Assembly: GCF_030929555.1 (NCBI RefSeq)
Contig: NZ_JAVFVT010000019.1
Coordinates: forward strand, 1-64,000
DNA length: 64,000 nucleotides
Reading direction: 5' to 3'
Source: Paenibacillus sp. LHD-117
Lineage (GTDB): Bacteria > Bacillota > Bacilli > Paenibacillales > Paenibacillaceae
Within the stretch, counting starts at the first letter, position 1; the number at the start of each line of letters is the position of its first letter. The notes under the pieces are model-generated. The model saw nothing but the letters and a program-made list of their open reading frames with translations, was not told the DNA's origin and did not search any database. Shown piece after piece: positions 18,426 to 27,269 of the stretch. A program made the position numbers and the translations under genes.

Positions 18426-18712
18426 AACGGTGTTCCTCCTTTATGTAGATCTAACATTGTCATCGATGTGGTTTGTCGAACTTGCGTAAAATTATTCCTC
18501 CCTTTTCCTCTTTAGTCAGATTTATCTAATCAGACTAATAGACGCACTGACCGCAGAAAAGTTCCGTATTTACTTTATCGGTCACTGGCGGGCAGATGTT
18601 TAGTCGCGAACGCGATTAGATTGCCGGGTAGGCTTAGGGTCCCGTATCGCTCATCTCGGCGGCATGGATCATGCTTGTCGAACGGAGGGGAAAAGGAAGG
18701 CAGCAAAAAGAA
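18426..18712. promoter_or_regulatory. Upstream region of the SLH gene with a 27-bp palindrome
   Basis: No gene is seen. At 18512-18538 there is an inverted repeat, TTAGTC.GATT/AATC.GACTAA with a short centre, and at about 18545-18588 a longer-spaced imperfect repeat, CACTGACCG/CGGTCACTG. Either could be an operator or a leader hairpin for the SLH gene at 14265-18425. No clear sigma-A promoter was found. Confidence 0.4.
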
Positions 18713-18749
18713 AAACCCCGCAGCCTGCAATTAAGCAGGTACGGGGTTT
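18713..18749 (-). terminator. Intrinsic terminator of tagO
   Basis: Stem AAACCCCG + CCTGC / GCAGG + CGGGGTTT. The minus strand continues TTCTTTTTG. It lies 21 bp past the tagO stop. Confidence 0.85.
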
Positions 18750-18769
18750 AGGATCGAATAATGATTGCG

Positions 18770-19915
18770 TTACTTGCGCGATTGCGCTTCCGCTTTGGCG
18801 GCTCTCAAGAGGCCGATGCGCGCCAGGAAGTTAATCAGCGGACGGCGCGTCTTGTCGACGATGCCCGTCACTTCGGCGCCGATCTGCAGGAAGAACATCA
18901 ACATGCAGATAACGGCGAACGTGATCCAGTTGGCCGCGCTGGACTGCACGACGGCGGATTGGATGATGGCGATAACGCCGAAGATGGCGGCTACGCCCCA
19001 GATGATCAGAACCGTGCGGCGGTGGCTGAAGCCAAGGTCGCGCAGGCGGTGATGCAGATGTCCGCGGTCCGGCGCGAAGATCGGTTTTTTGTTCACCCAA
19101 CGTCGTACGATCGCGAAGAACGTATCCGACAGCGGCACGCCGATAATAAGCAGCGGCGTAACGAAGGAAACGATTGTCACCTGTTTGAAGCCGAGCATGG
19201 ACAAAGTGGCCAAGCTGAACCCGAGGAACAGCGAACCCGAGTCGCCCATGAAGATCTTCGCCGGGTGGAAGTTGAACACCAGGAAGCCGATGATGCCGCC
19301 GAGCAGCAACGTGCTAAGCAAGATGACGGGCTGGAAGCCCATCAAGGAAGCCATGACCGCGATCGTAGCGATTGCGATGCCGGATACGCCGGCCGCAAGG
19401 CCGTCCAAGCCGTCGATCAGGTTGATGGCGTTCGTCACGCCGACAATCCAAATAATCGTCAGCGGAATGCCGATCCATTGCGCGATTGGCTGCATCGTAT
19501 CGCCGAACGGCACGTTCACGAGGTCGATATGCACGTTGAAGCCGAACACGACGACGCATGCTGCGGCGATTTGGCCAAGCAGCTTAACCTTCGCCGAGAG
19601 CTCGAAACGATCGTCAAGCGCTCCCAAAATAATAATGATCGTCCCGCCAACGAGCAGCGCGTTGATCATGTTCACGTCCCGCGGACGAAGCAGCCCCTCC
19701 GGTATGAAAGGCTGTACAAGCAGGAACGCGCCTACGAACGCGACGTAGATCGCAAGCCCGCCCATACGCGGCATGATGCGCGTATGTACTTTGCGGTGGT
19801 TCGGTTTGTCGATCGCGCCGACCTTAAACGCGAATTTCTTCACGAGCGGCGTCATCGCAAGCGCCAACAATAATGAAATTACGAATCCGATGGTATACAA
19901 GAAGCCGATAGGCAT
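18770..19915 (-). CDS. tagO: UDP-GlcNAc:undecaprenyl-phosphate GlcNAc-1-phosphate transferase
   Basis: 381-aa polytopic membrane enzyme of the MraY/WecA/TagO family. It loads GlcNAc-1-P onto undecaprenyl phosphate, the first step of wall teichoic acid or secondary wall polymer synthesis. Family motifs are present: 'DKPNHRKVHT' near the N terminus, 'NAINLIDGLDGLAAG' with the Asp pair, 'FMGDSGSLFLGF', and 'DRGHLHHRL' (the His-rich loop) near residue 320. About eleven hydrophobic segments are visible. ATG at 19915 is preferred over an upstream in-frame start because GGAG lies 10 nt before it. It is transcribed separately from tagA, from the promoter at 20072-20101. Together with TagA and CsaB it supplies the polymer that SLH proteins bind. 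Confidence 0.93.
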   Translation of the reverse strand: MPIGFLYTIGFVISLLLALAMTPLVKKFAFKVGAIDKPNHRKVHTRIMPRMGGLAIYVAFVGAFLLVQPFIPEGLLRPRDVNMINALLVGGTIIIILGALDDRFELSAKVKLLGQIAAACVVVFGFNVHIDLVNVPFGDTMQPIAQWIGIPLTIIWIVGVTNAINLIDGLDGLAAGVSGIAIATIAVMASLMGFQPVILLSTLLLGGIIGFLVFNFHPAKIFMGDSGSLFLGFSLATLSMLGFKQVTIVSFVTPLLIIGVPLSDTFFAIVRRWVNKKPIFAPDRGHLHHRLRDLGFSHRRTVLIIWGVAAIFGVIAIIQSAVVQSSAANWITFAVICMLMFFLQIGAEVTGIVDKTRRPLINFLARIGLLRAAKAEAQSRK

Positions 19916-20071
19916 GTGTACAACTCTCCTTTTTCCGAAAACGTAAGCAGCCGCCCATAGAGCTATACTCCGCTTAGCTTTCACTGCGAAACGACCGCTT
20001 ATTCGGACAAGCCCCGACCGATTTCATTCGGTGCGAGCCCGCGCATGTCGTTTCGTTTTGCTCCAGAGTGA

Positions 20072-20101
20072 ATTATACTCCGATCGAAAAAGAATTACCA
20101 A
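20072..20101 (-). promoter_or_regulatory. Sigma-A promoter for tagO
   Basis: Minus strand TTGGTA (20096-20101), 18-bp spacer, perfect TATAAT (20072-20077). It lies between the tagA stop and the tagO ATG, giving a leader of about 150 nt. Confidence 0.65.
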
Positions 20102-20139
20102 CACCGTTTTCAACCAATTTTCATTAAAAAAGCGGGGTT

Positions 20140-20898
20140 TTACGCGATTGGACGAGATTTTGTTACATTTTCTTTGTTACGGATCACTTTCACGACGAAT
20201 TTCGGCAACGCAAGCATTCTTTTGTAGCGCGTTGGCTCTTGAAGAAGCCGATAAAGCCATTCCAGGCGAAGCCGCTGAAACAGCATCGGCGCTCGCTTTA
20301 GCTTGCCTGACACGACGTCGAAGCTGCCCCCGACTCCCATGATGAACGGTACGCCGAGTTTTTCCTTATATTGGACGTTCCAAGCTTCCTTCTCCATACC
20401 TCTCGCGATGAAAAGCAGATGCGGCTGCAGCTCCCGAATTTCGTCCACGATCTCCGCGTCGTCGTCCGGACCAAAAAATCCGTTGCGGTACCCGACGATT
20501 TTTACCTGCGGATATTGAAGCTGAAGCTTCTCCGCGGCCGCTTCGATAATTTCTTGCGATGTGCCGAGCAAGTACGCTCTCCATCTCCGCTTCTCGCCCT
20601 GCTCCAGCAGGCGATGCATGAGATCGAAGCCCGTCACGCGCTCGGCGACGGGGTTACCGCCGTATTTGGCAGCCCATACGACTCCCGCACCGTCCGGTAC
20701 GATGAGGTCGGCTCTCTTCATGATGTTAGCAAATTCAGGGTTGTCCAAAGCCGTCATAATCATAATCGGATTAGCCGTAATGACATGCGTCTGGCGCCCT
20801 TCCTCGATTGCCGCCGTCAAATAACTGACCGTCTCGTCCATGCTCATCTTCGAGAACGGTATGCCAAAAATCGGCACGGTTGGTGGTTGTTTCGACAT
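20140..20898 (-). CDS. tagA: WecG/TagA-family glycosyltransferase (N-acetylmannosamine transferase)
   Basis: 252-aa GT26-family enzyme that transfers ManNAc from UDP-ManNAc to lipid-linked GlcNAc, the second step of wall polymer synthesis after TagO. Visible family features: 'VITANPIMIM' near residue 40 (conserved Asn/Thr of the active site), 'IVPDGAGVVWAAK' near 66-78 (conserved Asp), 'RVTGFDLMHRLLE', 'FIARGMEKEAW' and 'GVGGSFDVVSGKLKRAP'. The basic C terminus matches the membrane-associating appendage of TagA proteins. A GAGGTGA site precedes the ATG. It starts 7 bp after the csaB stop, so it is co-transcribed with csaB. Confidence 0.93.
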   Translation of the reverse strand: MSKQPPTVPIFGIPFSKMSMDETVSYLTAAIEEGRQTHVITANPIMIMTALDNPEFANIMKRADLIVPDGAGVVWAAKYGGNPVAERVTGFDLMHRLLEQGEKRRWRAYLLGTSQEIIEAAAEKLQLQYPQVKIVGYRNGFFGPDDDAEIVDEIRELQPHLLFIARGMEKEAWNVQYKEKLGVPFIMGVGGSFDVVSGKLKRAPMLFQRLRLEWLYRLLQEPTRYKRMLALPKFVVKVIRNKENVTKSRPIA

Positions 20899-20905
20899 GA
20901 GGAAA

Positions 20906-22063
20906 TCACCTCGATCTATATTGACGCAATTTAGTTATGATTTGTTGCGCCGGTTGTTGCGATTGTTGTTTCAAAAGCGCGATGGCAGGCCCATGCTTCA
21001 GGCGCCAATCGTCAGGATAATCGAGCAAAGAACACGCCGCATCCGCAAAAGCTTCGGGGTCCAGCGACTCCGTGGAGCCAATGGCCGTTAGTCCGATGCG
21101 GTGCAGAAACTGGTCGATCTTCGGATCGTACGACAGGCCGAGCATCGGCACCATGCGGTTCGCGGCATAGATAAGCGCATGGAGGCGCATGCCGAACAAA
21201 GCGTCGCACCGGCTGACCTCCAGGAGCATCGCCTGGGGGTCGTCGCCGGGAGCGGCAAGCTCGGCGGAGCTTCCTTCGCCGAGCCTGCCGCTCAGCCGTT
21301 CCATAACCTCTTCCGACGTCACCCGGTCGGAAGGGGTATGGAACGGCAGGAAGCGCAGCCGCACGGGCTTGCGCTTCGAAAGCGCGACTAGCGCCTCGGC
21401 GGCGCGCGCCATGTCGGCGCCGTCCTCGCGCCAGCGGCGCAGCGAGACGCCGACGACTGGCGTCCGCGAGGCGTTGTCGGCAGCGCCCATGCCGAAGCAG
21501 GCCTCAGCCCCCGCCGGCAACGGCAGCCCCATGACCGGATCAGGCACGATCTCGATCCGGTCCTGCGCGACGCCGATCCGCCCCAGCAGAGCGGCGGATT
21601 CCGCGTCGCGCACGGACACGTACGCGCTTCGCCGCATGACGCCGCGGATCAGCGGATCCATCCAGCGGCGGTTCACCGGCCCGATGCCCTGCGCGTACGC
21701 GAACGTCGGCTTGCCCAGCAGCTGGGCAAGCCTCATGATTCCGGTGTAATACGGAATCGTCATCGCGCCAGTGGCATCTTGCAGCAGGCTCCCGCCGCCG
21801 CTAATGAGGCCGTCGCAGCCGCGCAGCGTCCGGAGAATTTCCGCCGGACGCATCCGGTGGGCGGCTTCCACACCGTACATGCGGTTCGTCCAGTCCGGGT
21901 CGGCGCTAAGCACGACCGGCTGAACGCGCACGCCCTGCTCGGTGCCTTGCTCTTCCAGGGCAAGCAGGATGGAGCGCAAGACGGCTTCGTCGCCGCTGTT
22001 GCTGAATCCGTAGTACCCGGATATCGCTATGCGGACGGTTTGCGAATGTGAGGCTGAACCCAT
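20906..22063 (-). CDS. csaB: Polysaccharide pyruvyl transferase CsaB
   Basis: 385-aa enzyme that adds pyruvate ketals to the secondary cell wall polymer, creating the ligand for SLH domains. The family signature is at the N terminus ('RIAISGYYGFSNSGDEAVL'), with 'GGGSLLQDATG' near residue 100, 'GIGPVNRRWMD' and C-terminal 'GMRLHALIYAANRMVPMLG'. The ATG at 22063 fits because GGAG lies 10 nt upstream; it overlaps the end of the DUF5693 gene by 37 bp, indicating translational coupling. Its job is directly supported by four SLH-domain proteins encoded in the same window. Confidence 0.95.
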   Translation of the reverse strand: MGSASHSQTVRIAISGYYGFSNSGDEAVLRSILLALEEQGTEQGVRVQPVVLSADPDWTNRMYGVEAAHRMRPAEILRTLRGCDGLISGGGSLLQDATGAMTIPYYTGIMRLAQLLGKPTFAYAQGIGPVNRRWMDPLIRGVMRRSAYVSVRDAESAALLGRIGVAQDRIEIVPDPVMGLPLPAGAEACFGMGAADNASRTPVVGVSLRRWREDGADMARAAEALVALSKRKPVRLRFLPFHTPSDRVTSEEVMERLSGRLGEGSSAELAAPGDDPQAMLLEVSRCDALFGMRLHALIYAANRMVPMLGLSYDPKIDQFLHRIGLTAIGSTESLDPEAFADAACSLLDYPDDWRLKHGPAIALLKQQSQQPAQQIITKLRQYRSR

Positions 22064-24147
22064 CTGCGCCAAGCTCCTTCCAATACGATCCACGCGCCGA
22101 TGCACACAAGTCCGATCAAGACGCCGGCGCCAAGACCCAGCAGCGTGCGCACGATCGAGATGTAAAGAGGCGTGTGCAAATGCGTGAACGTGCTAACCAT
22201 CGACAGCTGCCCCATCGTGCCCACAATAATAAGTACCCAAGCCGCGCGATATCGAATCGCAAGGAATAATCCCAGCAGCAGAGGCGGGTGGCCCAACATA
22301 AATTCCTTAAATCTTGGACGAACGCCGAACGTGGATTCCAGCCAATTCCGGAACAGCAGCTCCAGCGCGGACACTTGGCCGGCATTGCCCGATCTCGAAA
22401 TATAGTAGAACCCGATCGCGCCAAGCACGATGGCGCCGACAACCCATAATAACGTAATCGGACGGGACAAAATGCGAACCGCGCGTCCGATGACGCCATG
22501 CGCGCCGTTGCCTTCATAGAGGAAGACATAGATCGCGACCAGGAACAGCGGTCCGAAGAACAGGACGCTGACTCCGCGGAATTGCTCCAGCACGAGGCTG
22601 TAGGTTATGTTGTGCAGCAATCCGAACACGAGCGGGACGGCCGTCAACGTAATCAACGTGCCGACGACGAACCAGTTCAGCGCAATGCCGATACGGCGGC
22701 TCAGCGATACGCTCGGGAACACCCATTGCGTCTTCAATTCGCCTTCATAAGAGGCGCCGCCGACCTTCCACGTCTCTCCGCCAACCATGCGGCGATCGCC
22801 GATCGTGCGGGAGTAGATGCGGTTCATAACCCAGATCATCGCGAGCGTTGGTCCGCTGACCGCGGCTCCGAGCGCCAGTGCTTGCTCCATAAGTGAGCTG
22901 TTCAGCACGTAAAGTCCGGCCGAACCCACCAGGCCGAGCAGGAACACCGGGATGGCGATCGCCGGCAAGAAAGCCGCGACGAGTAAAGTGATGATCGCGA
23001 TTGCCCCGAGCGCGACAACTGCCCGAACAGGCTTCTCCCAAGATGCGTCGACGCGATCGAACGCTTTCGCTTCTCCCGAAGGGAAGCCGGCTTTCTCGAG
23101 CTTCGCGATAACTCCGTCCTCGCCGCCCATGGCCAGCGCGAGCTTGTCCACGGAATGATTCAGCTTGCCGGTATCCATGCTGGCTTGCACCGTCGAATTC
23201 AAGAAGAACAAACGAATATTGCGATCCTTCGCGGCAAGCTGGAACCGGTCCGCAATGCCTTCCGGCGTCATCTCGATGCTGTCTTCCGGCGACAAGGAGT
23301 ATACCCTTACCACGTTATAATCCGTCAAATAAGCCAATTTATTAATGCCTTGCTGCGGCTTCTTCAAATTTTCGATCGCCGTCAGCCCGATGCCGTATTG
23401 ATTCAGCAGCTCGCCGAAGCTATCCAGACTTTTCAAATCCGACTGATTGCTCGCGCCTTTGGCTTTCTCTCCGTCGAACAGAAGCCTCGTCACGCCGTAT
23501 TCCTTCAGCATCGCGAGTTGCGCATCCGCTCTCGCCGCATCGTAAGGGAAAATCCGATCGGAGAACCGAGCCAGAATATGGAAGCCTGCGTCGCGGATCG
23601 TATCCAGCGACATCGGATCGAAGTCCATCGTCTTCAGCTGCATAGCCGCCAGTGATTGCTCCGCGACGATGCCGACACGTCCGCCGAACGTCCAATCGCG
23701 GTAAGGCACGCCCGAGCGATCGAGCGCGTCGCGCACGACCGGTCCGATCTTCTCCTCTTCTTCTTCGCCCGCGAACAGGATGTACGTATGATTAACATGC
23801 TCGCTCGGGAACTTGCCTTGCAGGAGAGCCGCGTCCTTCTCGTTGTAATACGTCAGCCTGCCCGCTTGGCTAAGCTCCTTGAGCGAGCTCTCGTAGACGG
23901 CCATTGTATTAACGCCCGCATCCTTCAGCAGCTTCAGCTGCTCCTCTACGAATAGCTGGGGCGCGGCCTGTTGCTCCGCCACCTCGATAATATCCCTATA
24001 GTCGAAAGCATATTCAACCGTATCGGCCGAATCTTCCATGGCCATTCTTTGCGCACCCAGCGGCAAAGCCGCCACGACGCCGATCAGCGTAATGACCCAT
24101 AACCATACTTTCGCTTGTCGATTCCAACGCTGCCATAACATACGCAC
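22027..24147 (-). CDS. DUF5693-family polytopic membrane protein
   Basis: About 706 aa. One membrane segment near the N terminus (about residues 15-35) precedes an extracellular domain (about 40-370) rich in 'LKDAGVNTMAVYESSLKELSQAG'-like alpha/beta pattern. Roughly nine to ten membrane helices follow in the C-terminal half. The arrangement matches the uncharacterised DUF5693 family, usually found beside csaB. GGAGG lies 6 nt before GTG (24147) and 12 nt before ATG (24141), so either may be the start. It overlaps csaB by 37 bp and follows pgcA by 34 bp, so it belongs to the wall-polymer operon. A role in export, flipping or assembly of the SLH-binding polymer is a guess from context. Confidence 0.85.
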   Translation of the reverse strand: MRMLWQRWNRQAKVWLWVITLIGVVAALPLGAQRMAMEDSADTVEYAFDYRDIIEVAEQQAAPQLFVEEQLKLLKDAGVNTMAVYESSLKELSQAGRLTYYNEKDAALLQGKFPSEHVNHTYILFAGEEEEEKIGPVVRDALDRSGVPYRDWTFGGRVGIVAEQSLAAMQLKTMDFDPMSLDTIRDAGFHILARFSDRIFPYDAARADAQLAMLKEYGVTRLLFDGEKAKGASNQSDLKSLDSFGELLNQYGIGLTAIENLKKPQQGINKLAYLTDYNVVRVYSLSPEDSIEMTPEGIADRFQLAAKDRNIRLFFLNSTVQASMDTGKLNHSVDKLALAMGGEDGVIAKLEKAGFPSGEAKAFDRVDASWEKPVRAVVALGAIAIITLLVAAFLPAIAIPVFLLGLVGSAGLYVLNSSLMEQALALGAAVSGPTLAMIWVMNRIYSRTIGDRRMVGGETWKVGGASYEGELKTQWVFPSVSLSRRIGIALNWFVVGTLITLTAVPLVFGLLHNITYSLVLEQFRGVSVLFFGPLFLVAIYVFLYEGNGAHGVIGRAVRILSRPITLLWVVGAIVLGAIGFYYISRSGNAGQVSALELLFRNWLESTFGVRPRFKEFMLGHPPLLLGLFLAIRYRAAWVLIIVGTMGQLSMVSTFTHLHTPLYISIVRTLLGLGAGVLIGLVCIGAWIVLEGAWRRWVQPHIRKPSA

Positions 24148-24181
24148 GTAAATCCTCCGTTCCAAATCGTAGCTTGCCCGA

Positions 24182-25891
24182 TTATTGCGCGCCGTCCACG
24201 CGGGTCATCACGGCATCCTTGAGCGACTGCAGCGCGGAGACGGCCGATTCCGGACGATCCTGCTTCACCGCAAAATAAACCTTGATCTTCGGCTCCGTGC
24301 CCGAAGGCCTCAGGCAGAACCAAGAGCCGTCCGCGCAGCGGTACTTCAGCACGTTCTCTGGACGAAGACCATCAAGACCTTCGCTGTAATCAAGCACTTC
24401 GGTTACTTTGACGCCGCCGATCTCGGAAGGAGGATTCGAGCGCCAGTCGTTCATGATCGCGCCGATCTGCTGCACGCCGTCGATTCCCTTGAGCGTCCGG
24501 GATTCGAGACCTTCCATGTAGCAACCGTGCTCCGCGTACAACTCGAGCAGCACGTCGTAGAGCGTCTTGCCTTGGCTGCTATAGTAAGCAGCCGCTTCGC
24601 AGATAAGCAAGGAAGCGACGACCGCATCCTTGTCCCTGGCGTACGTGCCGCTCAGATAACCATAGCTTTCCTCATATCCGAACAAGAATTCGTGTTCGCC
24701 GGTTTGCTCGTAACGCGTCATCTTCTCACCGATGTATTTAAAGCCGGTCAACGTATTCTCGACTTCCGCGCCGAACGATTTGGCGATGTCCGCGCCCATC
24801 TCGCTCGTCACGATCGTCTTGATCACGACGCCGTTCGCCGGAAGCAAACCGCGCTCCTTCAGCATGCTTAGCTTATAATGAACCATGATCGCGCCGGACT
24901 GATTGCCCGTAAGCACCACGTATTCGCCTTCGTTATTCTTCACAACGGCGCCCATCCGATCCGCGTCGGGATCCGTCCCGATGATGATGTCCGCGCCTAC
25001 CTTCTTCGCCAGCTCAATCGCCAATGTGAAAGCTTCGCGTTCTTCCGGATTCGGAGATTTCACCGTACTGAAGTTGCCGTCGGGCTGTTCCTGCTCGGCT
25101 ACGATATGAATGTTGCGGAAACCCGCGCCCTTCAGCACTTCCCGTACAGGCAGATTACCCGAACCGTGCAGCGGCGTGAAAACGACGCCGAACCGCTCGC
25201 CAAGCTCGCCTTGCAACAGCTCCCGGTTCAAGCTTTCGCCGACGACCGTCTCCACATAGCTGCGGTCCGCTTCCTCGTCCAACCAGACAAGCAGCCCTTT
25301 TCCTTCGGCTTCCTCTTGGCAAATCCGCTTCACTTCACCGAAATTATCGATCTTCGCGATCGCGGCGATAACCTGCTCGGCATCTTCAGGGATCAGCTGG
25401 CAGCCGTCCGCGCCATAAGCCTTATAGCCGTTATACTCCGGCGGATTGTGGCTCGCGGTCACGACGATGCCGCCCGCGGCGCCAAGCGACCGGACCGCAT
25501 AAGACAGCTGAGGTGTCGGGCGGAGCGAACGGAACAGATATGTCTTGATTCCGTTCCCGGCGAGCACCAGCGCGGAGCCCAGCGCGAACTCCGGCGACAT
25601 GCGGCGGGAATCGTGCGCGATGACGACCGAAGGCTCTCCGCCCTTCGACAGCAGCCAATTCGCAAGGCCTTGCGTCGCTTTGCCGACCGTATGAATGTTC
25701 ATTCGGTTCGTGCCCGCGCCCATCACGCCGCGCAGACCGCCCGTACCGAATTCGAGGTCGCGGTAGAAGCGATCCGCGATTTCTTTGTCCTGGCCCGCGA
25801 TTCCGCTCAATTCTTCTTTCGTCGCGCTATCGATCAACGGATCGTTCAGCCAAGCTTCATAACTCCCGATAATCTCTTCATTCGATTTCAT
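24182..25891 (-). CDS. pgcA: Alpha-phosphoglucomutase / phosphomannomutase
   Basis: 569-aa cytoplasmic enzyme interconverting glucose-6-phosphate and glucose-1-phosphate (phosphohexomutase superfamily), feeding nucleotide sugars for wall polymers. The phosphoserine loop 'TASHNPPEYNGYKAY' is at about residue 145 (Ser147), the metal loop 'GTDPDADRMG' near 310, the sugar-binding 'GYEESYGYL' near 400 and the phosphate-binding 'RPSGTEPKIKVYF' near the C terminus. Length matches Bacillus PgcA. The ATG is preceded by GGAGGAG. It lies at the head of DUF5693-csaB-tagA and 36 bp after fabZ, so all five may form one transcript. Confidence 0.95.
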   Translation of the reverse strand: MKSNEEIIGSYEAWLNDPLIDSATKEELSGIAGQDKEIADRFYRDLEFGTGGLRGVMGAGTNRMNIHTVGKATQGLANWLLSKGGEPSVVIAHDSRRMSPEFALGSALVLAGNGIKTYLFRSLRPTPQLSYAVRSLGAAGGIVVTASHNPPEYNGYKAYGADGCQLIPEDAEQVIAAIAKIDNFGEVKRICQEEAEGKGLLVWLDEEADRSYVETVVGESLNRELLQGELGERFGVVFTPLHGSGNLPVREVLKGAGFRNIHIVAEQEQPDGNFSTVKSPNPEEREAFTLAIELAKKVGADIIIGTDPDADRMGAVVKNNEGEYVVLTGNQSGAIMVHYKLSMLKERGLLPANGVVIKTIVTSEMGADIAKSFGAEVENTLTGFKYIGEKMTRYEQTGEHEFLFGYEESYGYLSGTYARDKDAVVASLLICEAAAYYSSQGKTLYDVLLELYAEHGCYMEGLESRTLKGIDGVQQIGAIMNDWRSNPPSEIGGVKVTEVLDYSEGLDGLRPENVLKYRCADGSWFCLRPSGTEPKIKVYFAVKQDRPESAVSALQSLKDAVMTRVDGAQ

Positions 25892-25927
25892 GCAGATCTC
25901 CTCCACCACTCTATTTTGGAATGATAT

Positions 25928-26356
25928 TTATCTATCCGACAACGCAAACATCAATTCGCCTTCGGCAACGACTTTGTCTCCGACCTTCGCGGTTGCTTGT
26001 CCCTTGCCGATCGGGCCTTTCAGCCGCGTGATCTGCACTTCCAGCGTCAACGTATCCCCGGGCTTCACCTGATCCCGGAACCGGAACCCGTCGATGCCCG
26101 CAAAAAAACCAAGCTTGCCCTTGTTCGCTTCCACCATCAGCATGGCGACGGAACCGACCTGCGCAAGCGCCTCTACGATCAATACGCCGGGCATGACCGG
26201 ATATCCCGGGAAGTGGCCGACGAAATGAGGTTCGTTCATCGTGACGTTTTTGATTCCCACGGCTCTGACGCCCGGCTCTACCTCGACAATCCGATCAATC
26301 AGCAGGAACGGCGGGCGGTGCGGAATAATTTCTTGAATCTGGTTAATATCAAGCAT
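25928..26356 (-). CDS. fabZ: 3-hydroxyacyl-[ACP] dehydratase
   Basis: 142-aa hot-dog-fold enzyme of fatty-acid elongation that dehydrates 3-hydroxyacyl-ACP to trans-2-enoyl-ACP. The catalytic His (H48 in '[14 protein letters not shown]') and Glu (E62 in 'VLIVEALAQ') are present, and the N-terminal '[13 protein letters not shown]' is typical. The ATG at 26356 follows GAGGAG, while an in-frame extension upstream has no ribosome site. In B. subtilis fabZ also lies near flhP/mbl. Here it is separated from them by the pgsA-like gene and a TetR-MFS pair. Confidence 0.96.
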   Translation of the reverse strand: MLDINQIQEIIPHRPPFLLIDRIVEVEPGVRAVGIKNVTMNEPHFVGHFPGYPVMPGVLIVEALAQVGSVAMLMVEANKGKLGFFAGIDGFRFRDQVKPGDTLTLEVQITRLKGPIGKGQATAKVGDKVVAEGELMFALSDR

Positions 26357-26458
26357 CCAAAAATCTCCTCTCGTGTCTAAATCCGTATAAAACTTCGTTT
26401 TGTTAGGGAAACTAGAAGTATCCTTCATGAAACTGCAGTTTGTGAAGGTTAAGATAAG

Positions 26459-26498
26459 GGGGCTTGGCGTGCGAACCCGAAGCGTTCGGCGCCAAGCC
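26459..26498 (-). terminator. Hairpin after the phosphatidyltransferase gene
   Basis: Long stem GGCTTGGCG/CGCCAAGCC with an inner CGAAC/GTTCG stem. The minus-strand tail is U-poor (CCCTTATCTTAA), so termination efficiency is uncertain. It separates the gene at 26537 from fabZ. Confidence 0.55.
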
Positions 26499-26536
26499 TC
26501 TTTCTGTAGAAATCAATGTTGTTAATGATGGATCGG

Positions 26537-27097
26537 CTACGCGGAAGGCGTCTTCGGCTGCGGCGTATTCAGCGTTCGGTACGACGCCATGTAAACGAAG
26601 GATGTCAGGAACGAAAACGCGATGACGATCCACAGGTATGTATCCGCGAAAGGCGCTTCGAAGAAAATGAACATGATGGCCGCATAAAACATAGCCGTCG
26701 TCAGCTTCCCCATCCAGTTGGCAGGCACGTTTTTCTTCTTGCGGAAATGAGCAACCAATCCTCCCGCAATCATCCCCAGATCGCGCAGAAACATCGCTCC
26801 GGCCGCCCACCAGGAAATATAACCCGAGACAAGCAGCGAAACGATGACTGTAATAAGCATGAGCTTATCCGCGAGCGGATCCAGCATCTCTCCTGCCGGC
26901 GTGATCTGCCCGTAGCGGCGGGCGATATGTCCGTCCAGCACATCCGTAACCCCGGCAGCAACCACGACGAGAAATGCGGGAATCATGTGACCGCTGGCGA
27001 ATATTCCAATATAGACGGGAATCAAGACGAAACGCAGTGACGTCAATAAATTCGGCAGATTCAATCGATCACGCTCCCAGCGGATTTTCTCGGGCAT
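26537..27097 (-). CDS. CDP-alcohol phosphatidyltransferase family membrane enzyme
   Basis: 186-aa membrane enzyme that joins a CDP-diacylglycerol to an alcohol. The family signature D-x2-D-G-x2-A-R-x8-G-x3-D-x3-D is complete ('DVLDGHIARRYGQITPAG', then Asp residues in 'MLDPLADK'), at about residues 52-78, and four to six membrane helices surround it. The size and 'LNLPNLLTSLRFVLIP' start resemble PgsA (phosphatidylglycerophosphate synthase), but the substrate cannot be fixed from sequence and Paenibacillus genomes usually have several paralogues. GAGG is 6 nt before the ATG. It is probably a single gene, divergent from the TetR gene. Confidence 0.87.
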   Translation of the reverse strand: MPEKIRWERDRLNLPNLLTSLRFVLIPVYIGIFASGHMIPAFLVVVAAGVTDVLDGHIARRYGQITPAGEMLDPLADKLMLITVIVSLLVSGYISWWAAGAMFLRDLGMIAGGLVAHFRKKKNVPANWMGKLTTAMFYAAIMFIFFEAPFADTYLWIVIAFSFLTSFVYMASYRTLNTPQPKTPSA

Positions 27098-27164
27098 GGC
27101 CTACCTCGGCTCCCAAACTATTATAAACTACCGCTTCGAAAATGAAAACAAATCCATATCGGGC

Positions 27165-27225
27165 TCAGTCCCGGGACTGATTGCCTAAATGCTTCCAGCC
27201 ATGCTACACTGACTAAGCGTTCAGT
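27165..27225. promoter_or_regulatory. TetR promoter region with two palindromic operators
   Basis: A perfect 16-bp palindrome TCAGTCCCGGGACTGA (27165-27180) directly abuts a candidate -35 TTGCCT (27181-27186). After an 18-bp spacer comes TACACT (27205-27210). A second inverted repeat ACTGA-N8-TCAGT (27208-27225) overlaps this -10. Both share ACTGA/TCAGT half-sites, so they are probably the binding sites of the TetR regulator encoded just downstream (autoregulation of the regulator-efflux operon). Confidence 0.6.
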
Positions 27226-27269
27226 ATAAGCAGTCGGCCCGGAATGTTTGCTGGAAAACGAGGTGAATT

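Noticed and set aside
18761..19873. 370-codon plus-strand frame opposite tagO
   Set aside because: Antisense of tagO, whose catalytic motifs are intact. Highly charged, Gln/His/Arg-rich product typical of a shadow.
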